Assembly: GCA_030435675.1 (NCBI GenBank)
Contig: CM059621.1
Location: forward strand, 1,860,001-1,924,000
Length of the DNA stretch: 64,000 bases
From: Steinernema hermaphroditum
Lineage: Eukaryota > Nematoda > Chromadorea > Rhabditida > Steinernematidae
Direction: 5' to 3'
Under the pieces are notes generated by a model that saw only the letters and a program-made list of their open reading frames with translations, searched no databases and was not told the DNA's origin. Shown piece after piece: positions 1-11,282 of this stretch. The number at the start of each line of letters is the position of its first letter. Within the stretch, counting starts at the first letter, position 1. Position numbers and translations under genes: made by a program.

Positions 1-251
1 GAACGGTGAGGACTTCGGCGTTTTGCAGCATGCTTCGGTGGCCTGCGTGGGCAGAGCTGAATTCGGCGTAGGCGTCGGTGGAGGAGAACAGAGAACAAAC
101 GTTCAAGGTTTGAACTAGGGTTATAGGCAAACATAAATATCGAAATTATGGCATACACACTTTTTCACAAATTTTTTCGGAAGTGCATAAGGATATCGAA
201 CTGCCCATTGTCGACTGTCCCTGACATCTTTAACATTATGCATCAAAAAGT

Positions 252-1199
252 TTATTTGTCACGGAAAGTTTGCACTTTTGTAATATTTCCTCTGAACGGT
301 CGTACTAATATTTTTCGAGCGGCTGTATAATACGGCCGAAATGTTACAATGGAAACAATTGAAAAGACCGCTCCGTGGTTAGCAAGAATTATGGTACACA
401 TTGCCGAAACTTCGCTGGCGTATTTCAAGTGACGCAGAAGACTGCAAAGCATGGAAACCGCCAGTGGAAGCGCACCAGATATCAACGCAGCGGACGTGAC
501 GACTCGAAGAAAGCGGAGAAATTTACGTTGAAGTTCGAGAGTTTGCTGGCTCATAAAGCTCGTGTTATGCGCCAGATGGCGCCTGAGAAGTAGCGAAAAA
601 ATGCATATAGTAGAAACAATGATGAGAGAGGATAGTAATGAGATATGGGACAGCAGGACGGTTTGCCAGGCTTGTGGTAAATAGCAGAAAGCGGGCGTAT
701 TGAACTGGATATCTTCCTTTTCAGGGTAGTCCTCCAGCAGAACGATTGTCTGCCGATAGAAGGCCAAATTCAGGGCCGTAAACGATCCATGTATAAACAA
801 AGATATAATAAATAGCCAACGAGTAGTGAGCCTTTCCATGAGCGCTGGATAAGCGAACACTAGATACCGATATGGAAATGCAAAGGCAACACCTAACGCA
901 CAGTTGAATGTGCCCAAGCACATCGTGGCGAACAAAGCGTGAGCGACGTATTCGTTTTCAGTCAGGAGAGCGAGCGGACCTTCAATAGTGAAGCAGTGAG
1001 AAGGTAATTGCGGGCGTGAATGCAGAACGCCGGTGATGATGTTCGTGAGAAGGTTCCATGACATAACATTCAAAATGAAATATGGCAAAGCGTCCATCTC
1101 GGCTGGTGAATGTTTGGCCACGATGTACATCGCAAATAGCTTCACAGGCATGTGGACGAAAAACGTTAGGTCGAGAGCTCTGTTGAAGAATTGGTCCAT
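252..1199 (-). CDS. srh-like chemoreceptor GPCR, single exon, complete
   Basis: This encodes a predicted 315-residue seven-transmembrane receptor of the nematode class H (Srh) type, expected in sensory-neuron membranes. Seen: an N-terminal helix followed by K-H-S-P-x-x-M-D-A-L-P-Y-F-I-L-N-V-M, the Srh signature between TM1 and TM2; F-P-Y-R-Y-L-V after TM3; and a C-terminal N-H-G-A-V-F-S-I-V-S-I-V TM7 followed by a P-Y-Y motif. The frame stays open four codons upstream through a TTG, but the first ATG (1197-1199) aligns with the start of the neighbouring paralogues, so I use it. There is no intron, whereas srt and srd/sri-like genes later in the window have several. It is a paralogue of 3267-4232 and 11283-12245 on the same strand. 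The ligand is unknown. Confidence 0.88.
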   Translation of the reverse strand: MDQFFNRALDLTFFVHMPVKLFAMYIVAKHSPAEMDALPYFILNVMSWNLLTNIITGVLHSRPQLPSHCFTIEGPLALLTENEYVAHALFATMCLGTFNCALGVAFAFPYRYLVFAYPALMERLTTRWLFIISLFIHGSFTALNLAFYRQTIVLLEDYPEKEDIQFNTPAFCYLPQAWQTVLLSHISLLSSLIIVSTICIFSLLLRRHLAHNTSFMSQQTLELQRKFLRFLRVVTSAALISGALPLAVSMLCSLLRHLKYASEVSAMCTIILANHGAVFSIVSIVTFRPYYTAARKILVRPFRGNITKVQTFRDK

Positions 1200-2379
1200 T
1201 ACTTCAGGCAATATCGTGAAAAATAATAGGTCTTATGTGGACGAAGTGCCTAATTGTATGCATAATTGTATTATACGTAATTTCCTGTTGTTTTTGAGTT
1301 CGAGAACTGTTTATGCCTGACCACAAAAAATAAGAAGGGAGCGGTTCGAAGTGAAACGCGCCAATCGGAGATGTGGTGGAGGGACTAGAGTCGAACGCTG
1401 AACTGGCTGTTCAGTGGTGTGTTGGATTGGAGAGTGGACGGAAGAATGGGCCTTCTCGTCCTGGGGTCCTGCCACACGGGTCTTTTGCTGAGGGTGATCG
1501 ACGACGAACTGAGGGTCGACGACGATGAAGGAAAACGCGAGAGAGAGCGTTGTAGAGAAAAAAAATCTCAAACTTGGGTAATTAAACTTTATATACACGA
1601 AAGATAAGACAAAGGCACGGGGCATAAGGGGGCACGGATTACTAAGCGGTGAGCGGCGAACGGCGAACGACGAGGACGGCTACGGTGGGGACGGCGTGAT
1701 TGCGCGACCGCTGACCGTCCTTCGAACTGTTCGACTGACGAGGGAGCGAAGGTCTGGTGGCGACGAAGATGGCGTCTGAGGCGGTGGCTCGTTGATGTTG
1801 TGACTTCTTCGTCGTGCGACGGGCCGCTTATCGCCGACAGGACCAAATCTGTCGGCGACAATGGCCTCTGAAATAGGGGGGAAGGAAGAAGGGGGTTGCC
1901 TGGAGGCGACAAACGCACCTGAAGACTTTTCCCCTAGTCAAGGTTATAAAAGGACCACAAAATTTTGAATAATAATCACTTTTGAACTACTACATTTTCG
2001 TCTGACATTGAATCTGTTACCATAAGGACCAAGGTCTTTCCCACAGGACTCGAGTCTTTCGAATGTATGGCGTGTGTATGGCCCTGTGTGCAGCACAACA
2101 CAACACCGGTAGCCTGCGGACAGAAAGCTGTCTAATGGCCTTTCAGCTGGAGGCCCCGAGCAAGATTGGCGCTCTTAGTATCGGCTTTCTTCAGATGCAT
2201 GCAAGTGAAATGCGGAAAGGGATGACCTACTGCTCCCGATAACACCGGCCGCTTTTGAACTGTCTGTATGGCTTATTGCGAACGCGTTTCGTTTGTCCTT
2301 ATTTTGTTTGAAATCGACCTCGAGTAATCGAAAGACAACGCTCCCGTCCGTTTGCCTTTTAGATGCCTTTTCTTCTCTT
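1200..2379. other. Intergenic stretch, GC-rich middle, no gene supported
   Basis: This is a 1.2-kb gap between two srh-like loci. About 1380-1920 is GC-rich and dominated by GACGAC/GGCGAAC-like low-complexity words; frames open across it have biased Arg/Ser/Pro composition and no recognisable domain. A short SINE-related piece lies at 2265-2307 and is listed separately. A TATAAAAGG string lies at about 1945 on the plus strand, but no gene starts after it. Confidence 0.6.
2265..2307 (+). repeat. Internally deleted SINE-like fragment
   Basis: This 43-bp piece matches both ends of the longer element at 14013-14090 (TGTGTGGCTCATTGCGAACG ... CCTTATTTTGT) but lacks about 35 bp in the middle, including the B-box-like part. 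It is probably a truncated member of the same short dispersed family. Confidence 0.5.
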
Positions 2380-2702
2380 CATAACGGCGCTCTTCAGCTT
2401 TTAGTTCTATTTTTAGTTCTATTTTACTTCTATCGTATATCTTAGCCGTCACAGCTGTTCTCTTGATCTTCGGTCTTGTTCCGCTCTCCATTATAATTAT
2501 CTCGAGGTTGTTTTCCGTTACAGCCTTGAATGGATATGTCCTGACGGTTTGTACTATTGTCATTGCGAATCATGGCACTGTATTCTCGATCGTTTCCATT
2601 ATAACATACACCCCTTACTACCGAGCTTCTAAGAGAATCATATACAGTTTGTTCCGTCAAGAACACGCAACTACGGAAGTACGATCCCTCAACAATAAAT
2701 AA
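2380..2702 (+). pseudogene. srh-like chemoreceptor 3' fragment
   Basis: The last part of an Srh-type receptor lies on the plus strand, opposite to the other srh genes. Seen: TM6-like hydrophobic sequence with G-L-V-P-L-S, then a TM7 of I-V-I-A-N-H-G-T-V-F-S-I-V-S-I-I-T followed by T-P-Y-Y, closely matching the C-termini of the intact paralogues, and a stop at 2700-2702. The TM1-TM5 region is absent upstream. A short tandem duplication of TTTTAGTTCTATT occurs near 2400-2430, where the TM5-TM6 loop should be. It is most likely a decayed duplicate. Confidence 0.75.
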
Positions 2703-3266
2703 CAATTTGTAACGACTGCTAAATTGCATATGTCAATCTCCGGTTTGAACTCTACGTTAGTAATAAATTTGGCATACAAAACGACTTGGCTGAAAGTTGG
2801 AGAACTCTACTGGTTTTGTTGGAGAGCAGAGCCAAGTAAACGTCTAGGTTGATCGGAATCTTATTTCGTAGAATCCACTGCTGCTGTGAGATGGAACGCT
2901 TATTTTACCATAGAGTGTGAATTTCACTAAACATTTCAGACTAAATCTCCAGTCCACCCGGTTGGCGTCCCGAAGATGGGTGTTCCAATGGTCGATCCCT
3001 CACTCTCTCTCTCACAATGTGCTTTTTGTCTGACGGAAAACCCTTGAAGCTAGGAGTTTTGTAGGAATTGGGACTTCTTGATGCCAAACGAACAATTGGG
3101 ACACTTGGACGGCCACTGTCATCAAAAACAAGATGCACAACGCCGAGCATCCCATTACGCCAAGTTAACCTGAAGGTGGTAGCACTATGCTCAGAACTTA
3201 TGGAATACAAAACCATGGCATAAACATATCGGATCAGGATTCTGTGCATCTGTGAGCTGCATTTAT
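2703..3266. repeat. Gap with a diverged dispersed repeat (about 2930-3200)
   Basis: No gene is supported. Between about 2930 and 3200 the sequence shares clear blocks with 28800-28990, for example the GGTCGATCCCTCACTCTC block and the TTGGGACAC...ACAAGATG...ACGCC block, in the same order and orientation. This marks two diverged copies of a dispersed repeat whose ends I cannot define. Confidence 0.5.
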
Positions 3267-4232
3267 TTATTTCATTTGTGTAACTGCTACAATCTTTGGA
3301 TTTCTACCAAACACGATCCGTATTACTCGTCGTGCAGCGATTTGATACGGCTTGAAAGTTGCTATCGATACAACAGCGTAGCTAGTTCCATGATTTGTAC
3401 ATAGAAAAACGCATCCCATAAAAATGTAGTCGTTATAAGGCATCTCAGGAAATATCATGCACACAATACAGACTGAAAGGGGAAGTGCCCCGAACGCCAG
3501 TGGTACGGCCGTAATAATAACCAAGTAGTAAAGATATTTGCGGTGTAACTCGAGAGTTTGCTTTCCCATCAAGCTCCTCATTTGATTCAAGTGCCGCCAC
3601 AACAAAAGCGAAAAAGCAACTATGGTCAGCATAGCTGTCAGCATTCCTGCAAGGGAACACACAAGAAATGCATACTTTTGCCATCCGTGAGGCCAAAAAC
3701 AATAGAACTTGACATCTTTTTGCAGTTCCTCTTTGGTTGGGTAGTCGTTGTACGGAATTATATACTGACTGTATAATGCTAAGTGAATAACAGTTAGCCA
3801 GAAATGAAGAAACGCGCAGAAACAGAACACCCATACTGGCCGGATCCTGCTCATGATCGCGGGATGGACACAGACGACATAGCGGTAAGGAAAAGCTAAC
3901 AATAGACCTAACGCGCAATTTGACATACATGCTGAAGTGCCAACAAACAGCACGTGAGCGACGTGTTCGTTTTCGGCAAAATAGGATATTGGTCCGTCGA
4001 TTTGGTTACATGACGAAGGAAAGTTTGTATGCATATGAAGAACACCGCCAAACACATTGCCAACCAGATTCCAGACCATAGTATTCAGAATAAAGTAGGG
4101 AAGCGCATCCATGCTTTTAGGGGAATAGCGGAAAACTATGTACATGGAGAAGATCTTTAGCGGAAAGTGGATGAGTGAGCTGAAGTCAAGCAGTCGATTG
4201 AAGATCTCATTACGCACATCCGAGATAGACAT
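3267..4232 (-). CDS. srh-like chemoreceptor GPCR, single exon, complete
   Basis: This is a predicted 321-residue Srh-type seven-transmembrane chemoreceptor. Seen: ATG at 4232-4230; TM1 ending in R-Y-S-P-K-S-M-D-A-L-P-Y-F-I-L-N; F-P-Y-R-Y-V-V after TM3 followed by H-P; R-H-L-N-Q-M between TM5 and TM6; and C-N-H-G-type TM7 (T-N-H-G-T-S-Y-A-V-V-S) then K-P-Y near the C-terminus. It is intronless, like its paralogues. About 270 bp of its start and upstream flank is duplicated at 10647-10960, so the flank is recognisable as the promoter side. Ligand and expressing cell are unknown. Confidence 0.9.
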   Translation of the reverse strand: MSISDVRNEIFNRLLDFSSLIHFPLKIFSMYIVFRYSPKSMDALPYFILNTMVWNLVGNVFGGVLHMHTNFPSSCNQIDGPISYFAENEHVAHVLFVGTSACMSNCALGLLLAFPYRYVVCVHPAIMSRIRPVWVFCFCAFLHFWLTVIHLALYSQYIIPYNDYPTKEELQKDVKFYCFWPHGWQKYAFLVCSLAGMLTAMLTIVAFSLLLWRHLNQMRSLMGKQTLELHRKYLYYLVIITAVPLAFGALPLSVCIVCMIFPEMPYNDYIFMGCVFLCTNHGTSYAVVSIATFKPYQIAARRVIRIVFGRNPKIVAVTQMK

Positions 4233-5130
4233 TGCATGGAATCGCTCGGCTGATGACGAAGAACAGATTATTCTAACAGCTTAAGACAATGATTGTTTTG
4301 GTCGGGATAACTACAATGTTATTGTTATTTCACCACATCAGCTTCAGTTGCTGCAGTGCACAAAGAGCCCACACGCTTTGAGACTCGGATGTACAATTGG
4401 CAGCCTATTATATCACGGAAGTGGTAAAGTTCATTGTAGGAATAATTCGTTGCATAAATGGTTAGTGCACCCTTCGAAACCTTATGTACTTTGTTGTCGT
4501 TCTAATCATCAAATCACCCTTGTTATAGCATGAATTTAATCTCAACGACACAGGTGAATCTCATCAAACACTGTATGATCAAAAGAGGTATAACAAGATA
4601 ATCATTATAGAGATGTACTTAAATACCACTTGAAAGCTCCAAATTTGTGGTTGCCGAAAAAGTATTATACTTATTGGATGTTTGATCTTTGTGGACCCGG
4701 CAATTACAACAAAAATACAAACTCTTAGTAGTTGCGTGAAAACCAATCGCGGAACAGAAGCCACCGCTCAATCGATTGTCCGTTTTTGTGCTCTATGACT
4801 GACGATCTGATAAGATAAACCATTCGAACGTCCGAGGCTTCGTCCGCTCTCGTAATGTTTCAATGACACGCGGTATGGTGAACTCTCGGTGTTTGCAATC
4901 TCCGCCGGTTACGTGCAGGATCTTAAATGATAGGAGGAGTGACCTGGAAGGTCTTCTTAAAGAGTATTGCCATGTCCTTCTGATTTCAATTCGCCACTTC
5001 GTTTTTTAAATTTTGCATTATGCCGTGCTGTTGGTCACTTCTTATTACGGGAACAGATAACAAGAACAGTTTCCATCTAACTTAAAGAACTACATTTCCC
5101 ATATTTGATCTTTGCAGTCGATCATCCAAG
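4233..5130. other. Divergent intergenic region between srh-like and aman-1-like genes
   Basis: This is 0.9 kb between a minus-strand srh-like start and the plus-strand mannosidase start, so it should contain both promoters. The srh-proximal part (to about 4440) recurs at 10714-10960. I see no ORF or repeat of note in 4450-5130. Confidence 0.6.
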
Positions 5131-8100
5131 ATGAGGCGGCAAGCCCTCGTCGTTGCGCTTCTTCCAATAGTCTTCTACGCGTCAGCGGAGAAATGCTCCT
5201 GGCAGGTTCTCTATTTTTTGTTTTTCCTTTCATCTAAGACATTATTCTTAGAATTGCCCGTCATACAGCGAAAACAAAGACGTTCTCAACGTTCACCTCA
5301 TCTGTCACACCCATGATGACTTAGGATGGCTGAAGACTGTTGACCAATACTTCTGGGGATGTAAGTAGACATCAGCTTATAACGAAAACTATGCAAATCC
5401 TATAGCTGAACGCGAACTGTTCGCCGTCGGCGTGCAGTACATTTACAATACCGTACTCGACGAACTGGAAAAGGATCCATCGCGACGGTTTTCCTTTGCT
5501 GAAACCGGATTTCTTTGGCGATGGATGATCACTCAGACAGGAAACCAGCAGCAGCGATTGCGAAAGCTGATCCAGAATGGACAAATCGAAATTATCGGCG
5601 GTGGCTGGGTGCAGAACGATGAGGCTGCTGCTCATTACAGTGAAATAGTCGACCAGATGGGCTGGGGACTTAGGTACCTCAATGACAGTTTCGGAGAGTG
5701 CGCGAAGCCGAAGGTAGCATGGCAGATTGATCCTTTCGGGCACAGCAAGGAATTCGCTAACCTGTGCTCTAAGGTATGTGCCCAACATGTCCTGTATATC
5801 CATGAGAATCCTGTTAGACTGATCGTAATTTCCCTAATCTTTAGTTTGGTTTCGATGCGTTGTTCTTCGCCAGAATGCACTATTTGGAGAAGGCAAAGCG
5901 GATGAAGGAGCAGAACCTCGACTTCATCTGGGAAACTTCCCCTGATCTGAGTAAGATCCTACTGGTTATCCCATACCGTCCAGTTCTCTCTAGAAACTGG
6001 AATTCTAACTGGAGCGTTCCATCATCATTACAGTCCCCCTCCCGGTTTCTGTTTCGATAGGGTTTGTGTAGACGATCCCATTATGGACAATAAGGAACTG
6101 GAAGGCTACAACGTTGACGAAAAGGTGGGCAGGTTCGTTGACTACGTCCAGAATGAGGTGCGAGACAACATCAATAATTCATCTAAAAGTCGATTTAGCG
6201 TACTATGCAACGGCACAACCACATCATGCTCTTGATGGGAGACGACTTCCAATACACCAATGCGAACACGTGGTATTCCAACTTGGACAAGTTGATCAAG
6301 TACGTCAACGAGAAAGCCAACAAAACAGTCAAAGTATTCTACTCGACCCCGTCGTGCTATGTCGATGCAGTGATGAACTCGGGAGTGCATTTTGAAACGA
6401 AAACGGACGATTTGTTCCCGTATGCCACTGGCGAGCACTCTTTCTGGACGGGATACTTCACCAGCCGACCGACCTTTAAGAGATACATTCGGGAATCGCA
6501 CGCATACCTACAGGTACAGCGCCATAGAGAAAGTGGAGATCAAATTTCGTTTCTAGCTTCTCAAAAAGCTGGATGCGTTTGCCTTTCCTCAACAAGGCGC
6601 CGACGGCACTCTTTCGAAACTGTCTCGAGCAACGTCTTTAGTTGAGCATCATGATGCTATAACGTATGTATTTTTTAGAATTTATTGTTAAATCATATAT
6701 TCAGTGGTACGGCAAGGCAGACTGTTACCGATGATTACTCGAAACAACTTTCAATCGGAAGGCATCAAGGAACTGTAAGTCTTTTTGTTATGCAAGGACA
6801 CATCCTTCAAAGGGTGAAATATAATCACTATGAGCTGATAAAGATTAAGTGCTAGAGCTAAGCATGCCTCGTGTTAATCCTTGTTGGACGCATATTATAG
6901 GAGAGGCTGGATGCCATCGTTGACAAATTAACCACAAAGGGTTCAAGTACGACGTCTCATCTGCCAACTCAGAAAGTGTGCCTCATCAATGAGACCACAT
7001 GTGATGTTTCTCAGTAGGACCACTGCTCAATTCATAGATGATAATAACTTTTAGGAAGAGTGCCGACTTTACAGTCACCATCTACAACGCCTACACTCAA
7101 CCCATGAGTCGTGTCGTTCGCGCCCCTCTGTACGAGAAAGGTGCAAAGGTGTACAATCAACATGGAGTGGAGATTCACAGCGAGGTGATCGAGTGTTTCG
7201 AACCTTTATGAAGGTCCCATTTAGGTTGTCAAATCCTTCCTCACAAACCAACTGCCCTTGGCAGGTCGCGCACCCTATGAGCTTCAGTTCGCCGCGACCA
7301 TCCAACCACTAGGATTCGTCACTTACTTCGTGAAGAGCGGTCAGAACTCGTATAAGCAAAAGTTACAAGCTGACCATAAGAGCGCCACGCGACGATGGAA
7401 GAATCTGGAAGCACAGGAAACGACTGCCTCAAATGGAGCCATCGAACTGACCTTTGATTCAAATGGATTCCTGAAGTCGTATACGGACACCGCGTCGAAA
7501 ATGACAAAACCTCTTAAGCAAGAGTACCTCTTCTACCATGGAATGGGTGACGGAATGGGGCAACCAACCGGTGCATACGTCTTCAGGCCCAATGGAACCG
7601 AGCCTATTGCTGTTTCGCAGACTGCCACTTTAAAGATCGTCAAGGTGAGCACGTGATTGTAGGGTGATATCGGATATAAAGTGTGAGACTGGGGAACTAG
7701 AATACAAGAAATAACAACCATGAAACCGTTCTGACCTATGATCTATCTTGCAGACCGAAATGATGATCGAGATTCGTCAAATCTTCAGCTCGTGGGTCAG
7801 CCAAGTTATTCGAATGGAAGCGAACAAGAAGCTCATTGAGTTCCAGTGGACAGTTGGACCGATCCCCAAGGAGAAAATGTATGCGACCAGTGACAATTAT
7901 TTATGCATTACGCATTTTTAGAAATCCAATAGCTAAGGAGGTCATAACGCGCTTTACAACTGACATCAACTCGAATGGTGTCTTCTACACCGATTCAAAT
8001 GGGCGGCAAATGATGAAACGAACGTACTATTTTACCGTTCTTGGGAGGATTGATATCATACTCCATTCAGAAGGTACTTTGCTGCTGACTACACTTACGA

Positions 8101-8949
8101 AAACACGGAACCCATTTCCGCCAATTACTATCCTATCACTAGCATGATCTACATTGAGGATAAGGCTAGCCAACTAACGATTTTCACGGATCGTTCTCAA
8201 GGAGGCTCGAGCTTGAAGGACCGTCAGGTCGAACTTATGGTATTGTGATATTCCTAGATCGTCCTGTAAATTGAGCGCACAGGTTCATCGCCGTGCCTTC
8301 CACGACGACAATTTTGGCGTTGCCGAGCCGCTCGATGAGCCTGGCAGAACGGGAAGGGGTCTCGTAGCGACGGGAAGTCACTTCTTGCTCTTCGGAGAAG
8401 GCGAAGAAGCCAAGGTTAGCCGGAAAGTTCTCGCACAACAAATCTTCCACGAGCCCTTTGTCACTTTTGGCGAACTGAGCACCCCTATCCAGCAGTATAT
8501 AACCGAGAGGAAGACGGAATTTAGTGGACTAGCCACTTCTCTGCCCACTCACATCAACATTCTCAGTCTTGAAGTTGTTGAAGAGAATATTTTGACTCTT
8601 CGTTTGGAACATATTCTCGAAAGCGCCGACGACAAACTGAACTCCAAACCAATCGTAGTCGACTTGACTGTAAGTTTGTTATGATGAATTCTTTTGCCAT
8701 TTGTTGTTCTAGGGACTCTTCTCAACATTTGATATCATAAGCGCCGAAGAACTGACTCTCGGGGCTAACGAGCGCATCCGCCAATCAGATAGTGATACAT
8801 CGAGCGGCCGCGCAATCAATAAACTCTCTCGGAAAAGTAAGATGTCCATTCTTAAGCGTTTCTTCAAATGCTATTTAGATAACTTCGGCGTGAAGATGAG
8901 TCCGATGGACATCAAGACGTTTAGAGTTGAAGTACGTTCGCGGCAGTAG
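5131..8949 (+). CDS. aman-1: Lysosomal alpha-mannosidase (GH38), 17 exons, complete
   Basis: It hydrolyses terminal alpha-mannose residues of N-glycans in lysosomes. My exon model: 5131-5205, 5252-5360, 5406-5773, 5845-5950, 5994-6157, 6199-6513, 6557-6663, 6705-6774, 6901-7013, 7055-7184, 7225-7644, 7754-7878, 7922-8023, 8071-8239, 8283-8669, 8713-8836, 8879-8949. All introns are GT-AG and the sum is 984 codons in frame. Seen: a signal peptide (M-R-R then a hydrophobic run to A-S-A); the zinc-site motif [17 protein letters not shown]; the nucleophile motif [10 protein letters not shown]; a second metal-site motif E-H-H-D-A-I-T-G-T; and a C-terminal L-M-V-H-R-R and P-M-D-I-K-T-F, all typical of the LAMAN branch. 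Its length fits the family. It lies among chemoreceptors with no functional link apparent. Exon ends come from splice consensus and homology, not transcripts. Confidence 0.93.
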
Positions 8950-9330
8950 AGATGATTTCCTTGAATCATTCCTTTTAAATTTGTCCAATGCTTGTGTGAG
9001 GCTGCCTTTGATGTGGACTACAACTGCTAGTTGCGTAACTTGTAGCCCTGCGGAAGCGATTTGCATTTGTCATTTGTACAGCACTTTTTGTTTATAGTAG
9101 GACTCTATTTCTCATGCAACAATGATGCATCCAACGGCGTACAAAGCAGTATATATTTTGTCCACTACCACAGGCGTGTCCGACACAAGATCACACACAA
9201 TGCTGCATCAGACATTTAGTGCACCGCGAGCTCACGTGGTTGACAACAATTGGGAAGCATTCTCGTTACATACAGTCTCTATTCATTCACATTCACTATA
9301 ACTAAGGATAAATAAGGATTTTAGCGATCT
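8950..9330. other. Intergenic, convergent 3' ends
   Basis: About 0.4 kb between the mannosidase stop and the 3' end of the minus-strand srh-like pseudogene. I see nothing distinctive. Confidence 0.5.
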
Positions 9331-10233
9331 TCACTTTACGTTGATATTTCGGACCCTGGCCGATCTTCTAGGCAATAAACGACTTATGACTTTTCTCGTG
9401 GCGTCATTATAAGGCTTGAAAGTGACAATGGTAACTATTGAATAAACGATACCATGGTTCGCTCCAAACACCCAACAAGCCAGCAGGATATATCGGCTCA
9501 TGCGAAGAGATGCAAAACTGATCGACAAGAAACCAATCGAAAGAGGAAGTGCAAACAACAAGAAAGGTAGAACAGTGAGAATTATCAGGTTCACGAGAAC
9601 TTTTCGGTGCATATCGTGCGTCTCCTTGTTCATTAGGTTTTTCATTTTGTTCAGATATCGGACAATGAGCAATGAGAGTAGTGAACATAGCAGTGCGCCA
9701 AATACTACTCCAATGATGTTACATAATATAAGGATGTTTGTGAACCAGTCATGCGGATGCAAGCAAAAAACACCTTCTCGCGGTGGTACATCGCTTTCGA
9801 AAGGGTAGTTGTCATAGGCGACAATAAGCGTCCAGTAAGAAACAGCCATTACCGGTATCGATAATGCGTGAGGGATCGAACAAAGCGCGAATCCCCAGCG
9901 TCCCATTTTCTGTATGAGTTCAGGATGTACAAGCACCAGGTAGCGGTAGGGGAAAGTGAATAACTGTGCTAAGGCCATATTGAATATACACACAATTATG
10001 GCGAGGAACAGAGCGTGACCGACATACTCATTTGTTGTGACGAGGCTTATTGGACCAGCAGCGCGGACGCAGTAGTCAGGAAACTGTGGATCAACGTGCA
10101 TAATCGAAACAAATATATTAAATAGTAGATCCAATGTCGAAATGTCGCTTGATAATATACATAGCGAAGATCTTAACAGGGAAGTGAATAGCTGCACTGA
10201 CATCCATAGCTCTGTCGTAGATTTGCTCTGTCA
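9331..10233 (-). pseudogene. srh-like chemoreceptor with deletion and frameshift between TM1 and TM2
   Basis: This is an Srh-type receptor. From TM2 onward (about 10150 down to 9331) one frame reads through intact motifs: F-P-Y-R-Y-L-V-L-V-H-P after TM3, R-Y-L-N-K-M in the TM5-TM6 loop, and A-N-H-G-I-V-Y-S-I-V-T-I-V in TM7. The true N-terminus is in another frame, beginning at an ATG at 10233 and running M-D-V-S-A-A-I-H-F-P-V-K-I-F-A-M-Y-I-I before breaking. The K-H-S-P...P-Y-F-I-L-N block present in the paralogues is missing, so a deletion of a few dozen bases shifted the frame. I see no GT-AG intron that repairs this. It is probably non-functional, though a shortened product from an internal ATG cannot be excluded. 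Confidence 0.8.
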
Positions 10234-10646
10234 TGTCGACGGCACGCAACAAACTATGAAAGCAAAACACTGAGGCATATTTCCCGTAGCTGTTATGTTT
10301 GTCTACGCAAATTGTATATGCCTTTCAATTAATTTCAATGGCTGTACGTATACAAATAAGAGAACCTTATTCAAGAACACTATTGGTCCCACGTTAGCGT
10401 TCGACGTTTTGCCTTTTTTCACCTAATTGAGAACAATTTGTCTGGGGAACACTTCCTTCTCAGAATACCTATTCAGATTGGAAGTAGGTGTCCCATATAA
10501 AAGACAAATGGATAACTCGTTTACAAACCTTGCGATCGATATTTGCGTGAAGCTGCTTTTAGATTGAACTCTGGATGCTCATTTATTAGTTGTAGTCTGC
10601 CGGAAGAGATTTACTACATTCGAGATTTGCAGTTGTGCAATTTCGC

Positions 10647-10960
10647 AAGTGAATGAGTAAGCTGAGGTCAAGCAATCGATTTAAGATTTCATTACATAGA
10701 TCCTAGATAGGCATTGGATAGAGTCGCTCGGCTGATTACGAAGAACAGATTATTCTAACAGCTTAAAACAATGATTGTTTTGGTCGTGATGGTCGTGACT
10801 ACAATGTTATTGTTATTTCACCATATTAGCTTCATTTGCTTCTGTGCACAAAAAGCTAACACCCTATGTGAATATGACACGCTTTAAGAGTTGGATGTAC
10901 AGCTAACAACCTTCTATATCATGGTAATGGTTTATGGTTCATTGGATTAATTTCAGCCAT
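10647..10960 (-). pseudogene. Duplicated 5' end and upstream flank of an srh-like gene
   Basis: This aligns at high similarity with 4170-4440, covering the first about 20 codons and the promoter side of the srh-like gene at 3267-4232. The start codon (10714-10712) is followed after two codons by TAG, and no receptor body follows. It is an orphaned promoter and N-terminus fragment. Confidence 0.7.
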
Positions 10961-11282
10961 TGATAATCCGAGTCCATTATTTTCTGTGTGTCTTTTTCTC
11001 CCTACAAAGAGGAACGATCGTATTCGGTCATTCGAGGAGCGGTCGGTTTCAAACACGAGGCAAAATAGGTGTGACTTCGCTGGTTGTGGTGTGCTTAGAT
11101 CATGGCTTCGCTCTTTCAAGATCACAAGCTTTTATGGTATGGTTTTATGCTTTTTATCGCAGATGAGGTTGGGTCATCACCGAGTTATGTAGAGCCAATA
11201 TAATATACAGATTAGAAAAGGTGACCAGATGTACTTTTACGATATCTCTGGCGATAAATGATGCCGGACACTCTGTGGCTAA
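10961..11282. other. Intergenic, no gene supported
   Basis: About 0.3 kb downstream of the 11283-12245 gene. Short open frames exist on the plus strand but have no recognisable domain or paralogue in the window. Confidence 0.5.

Noticed and set aside
1317..1925. A solo LTR of a retroelement
   Set aside because: A TTTATATACACG stretch and GC-rich body hinted at one, but I found no TG...CA ends, target duplication or match to 17430-18452.
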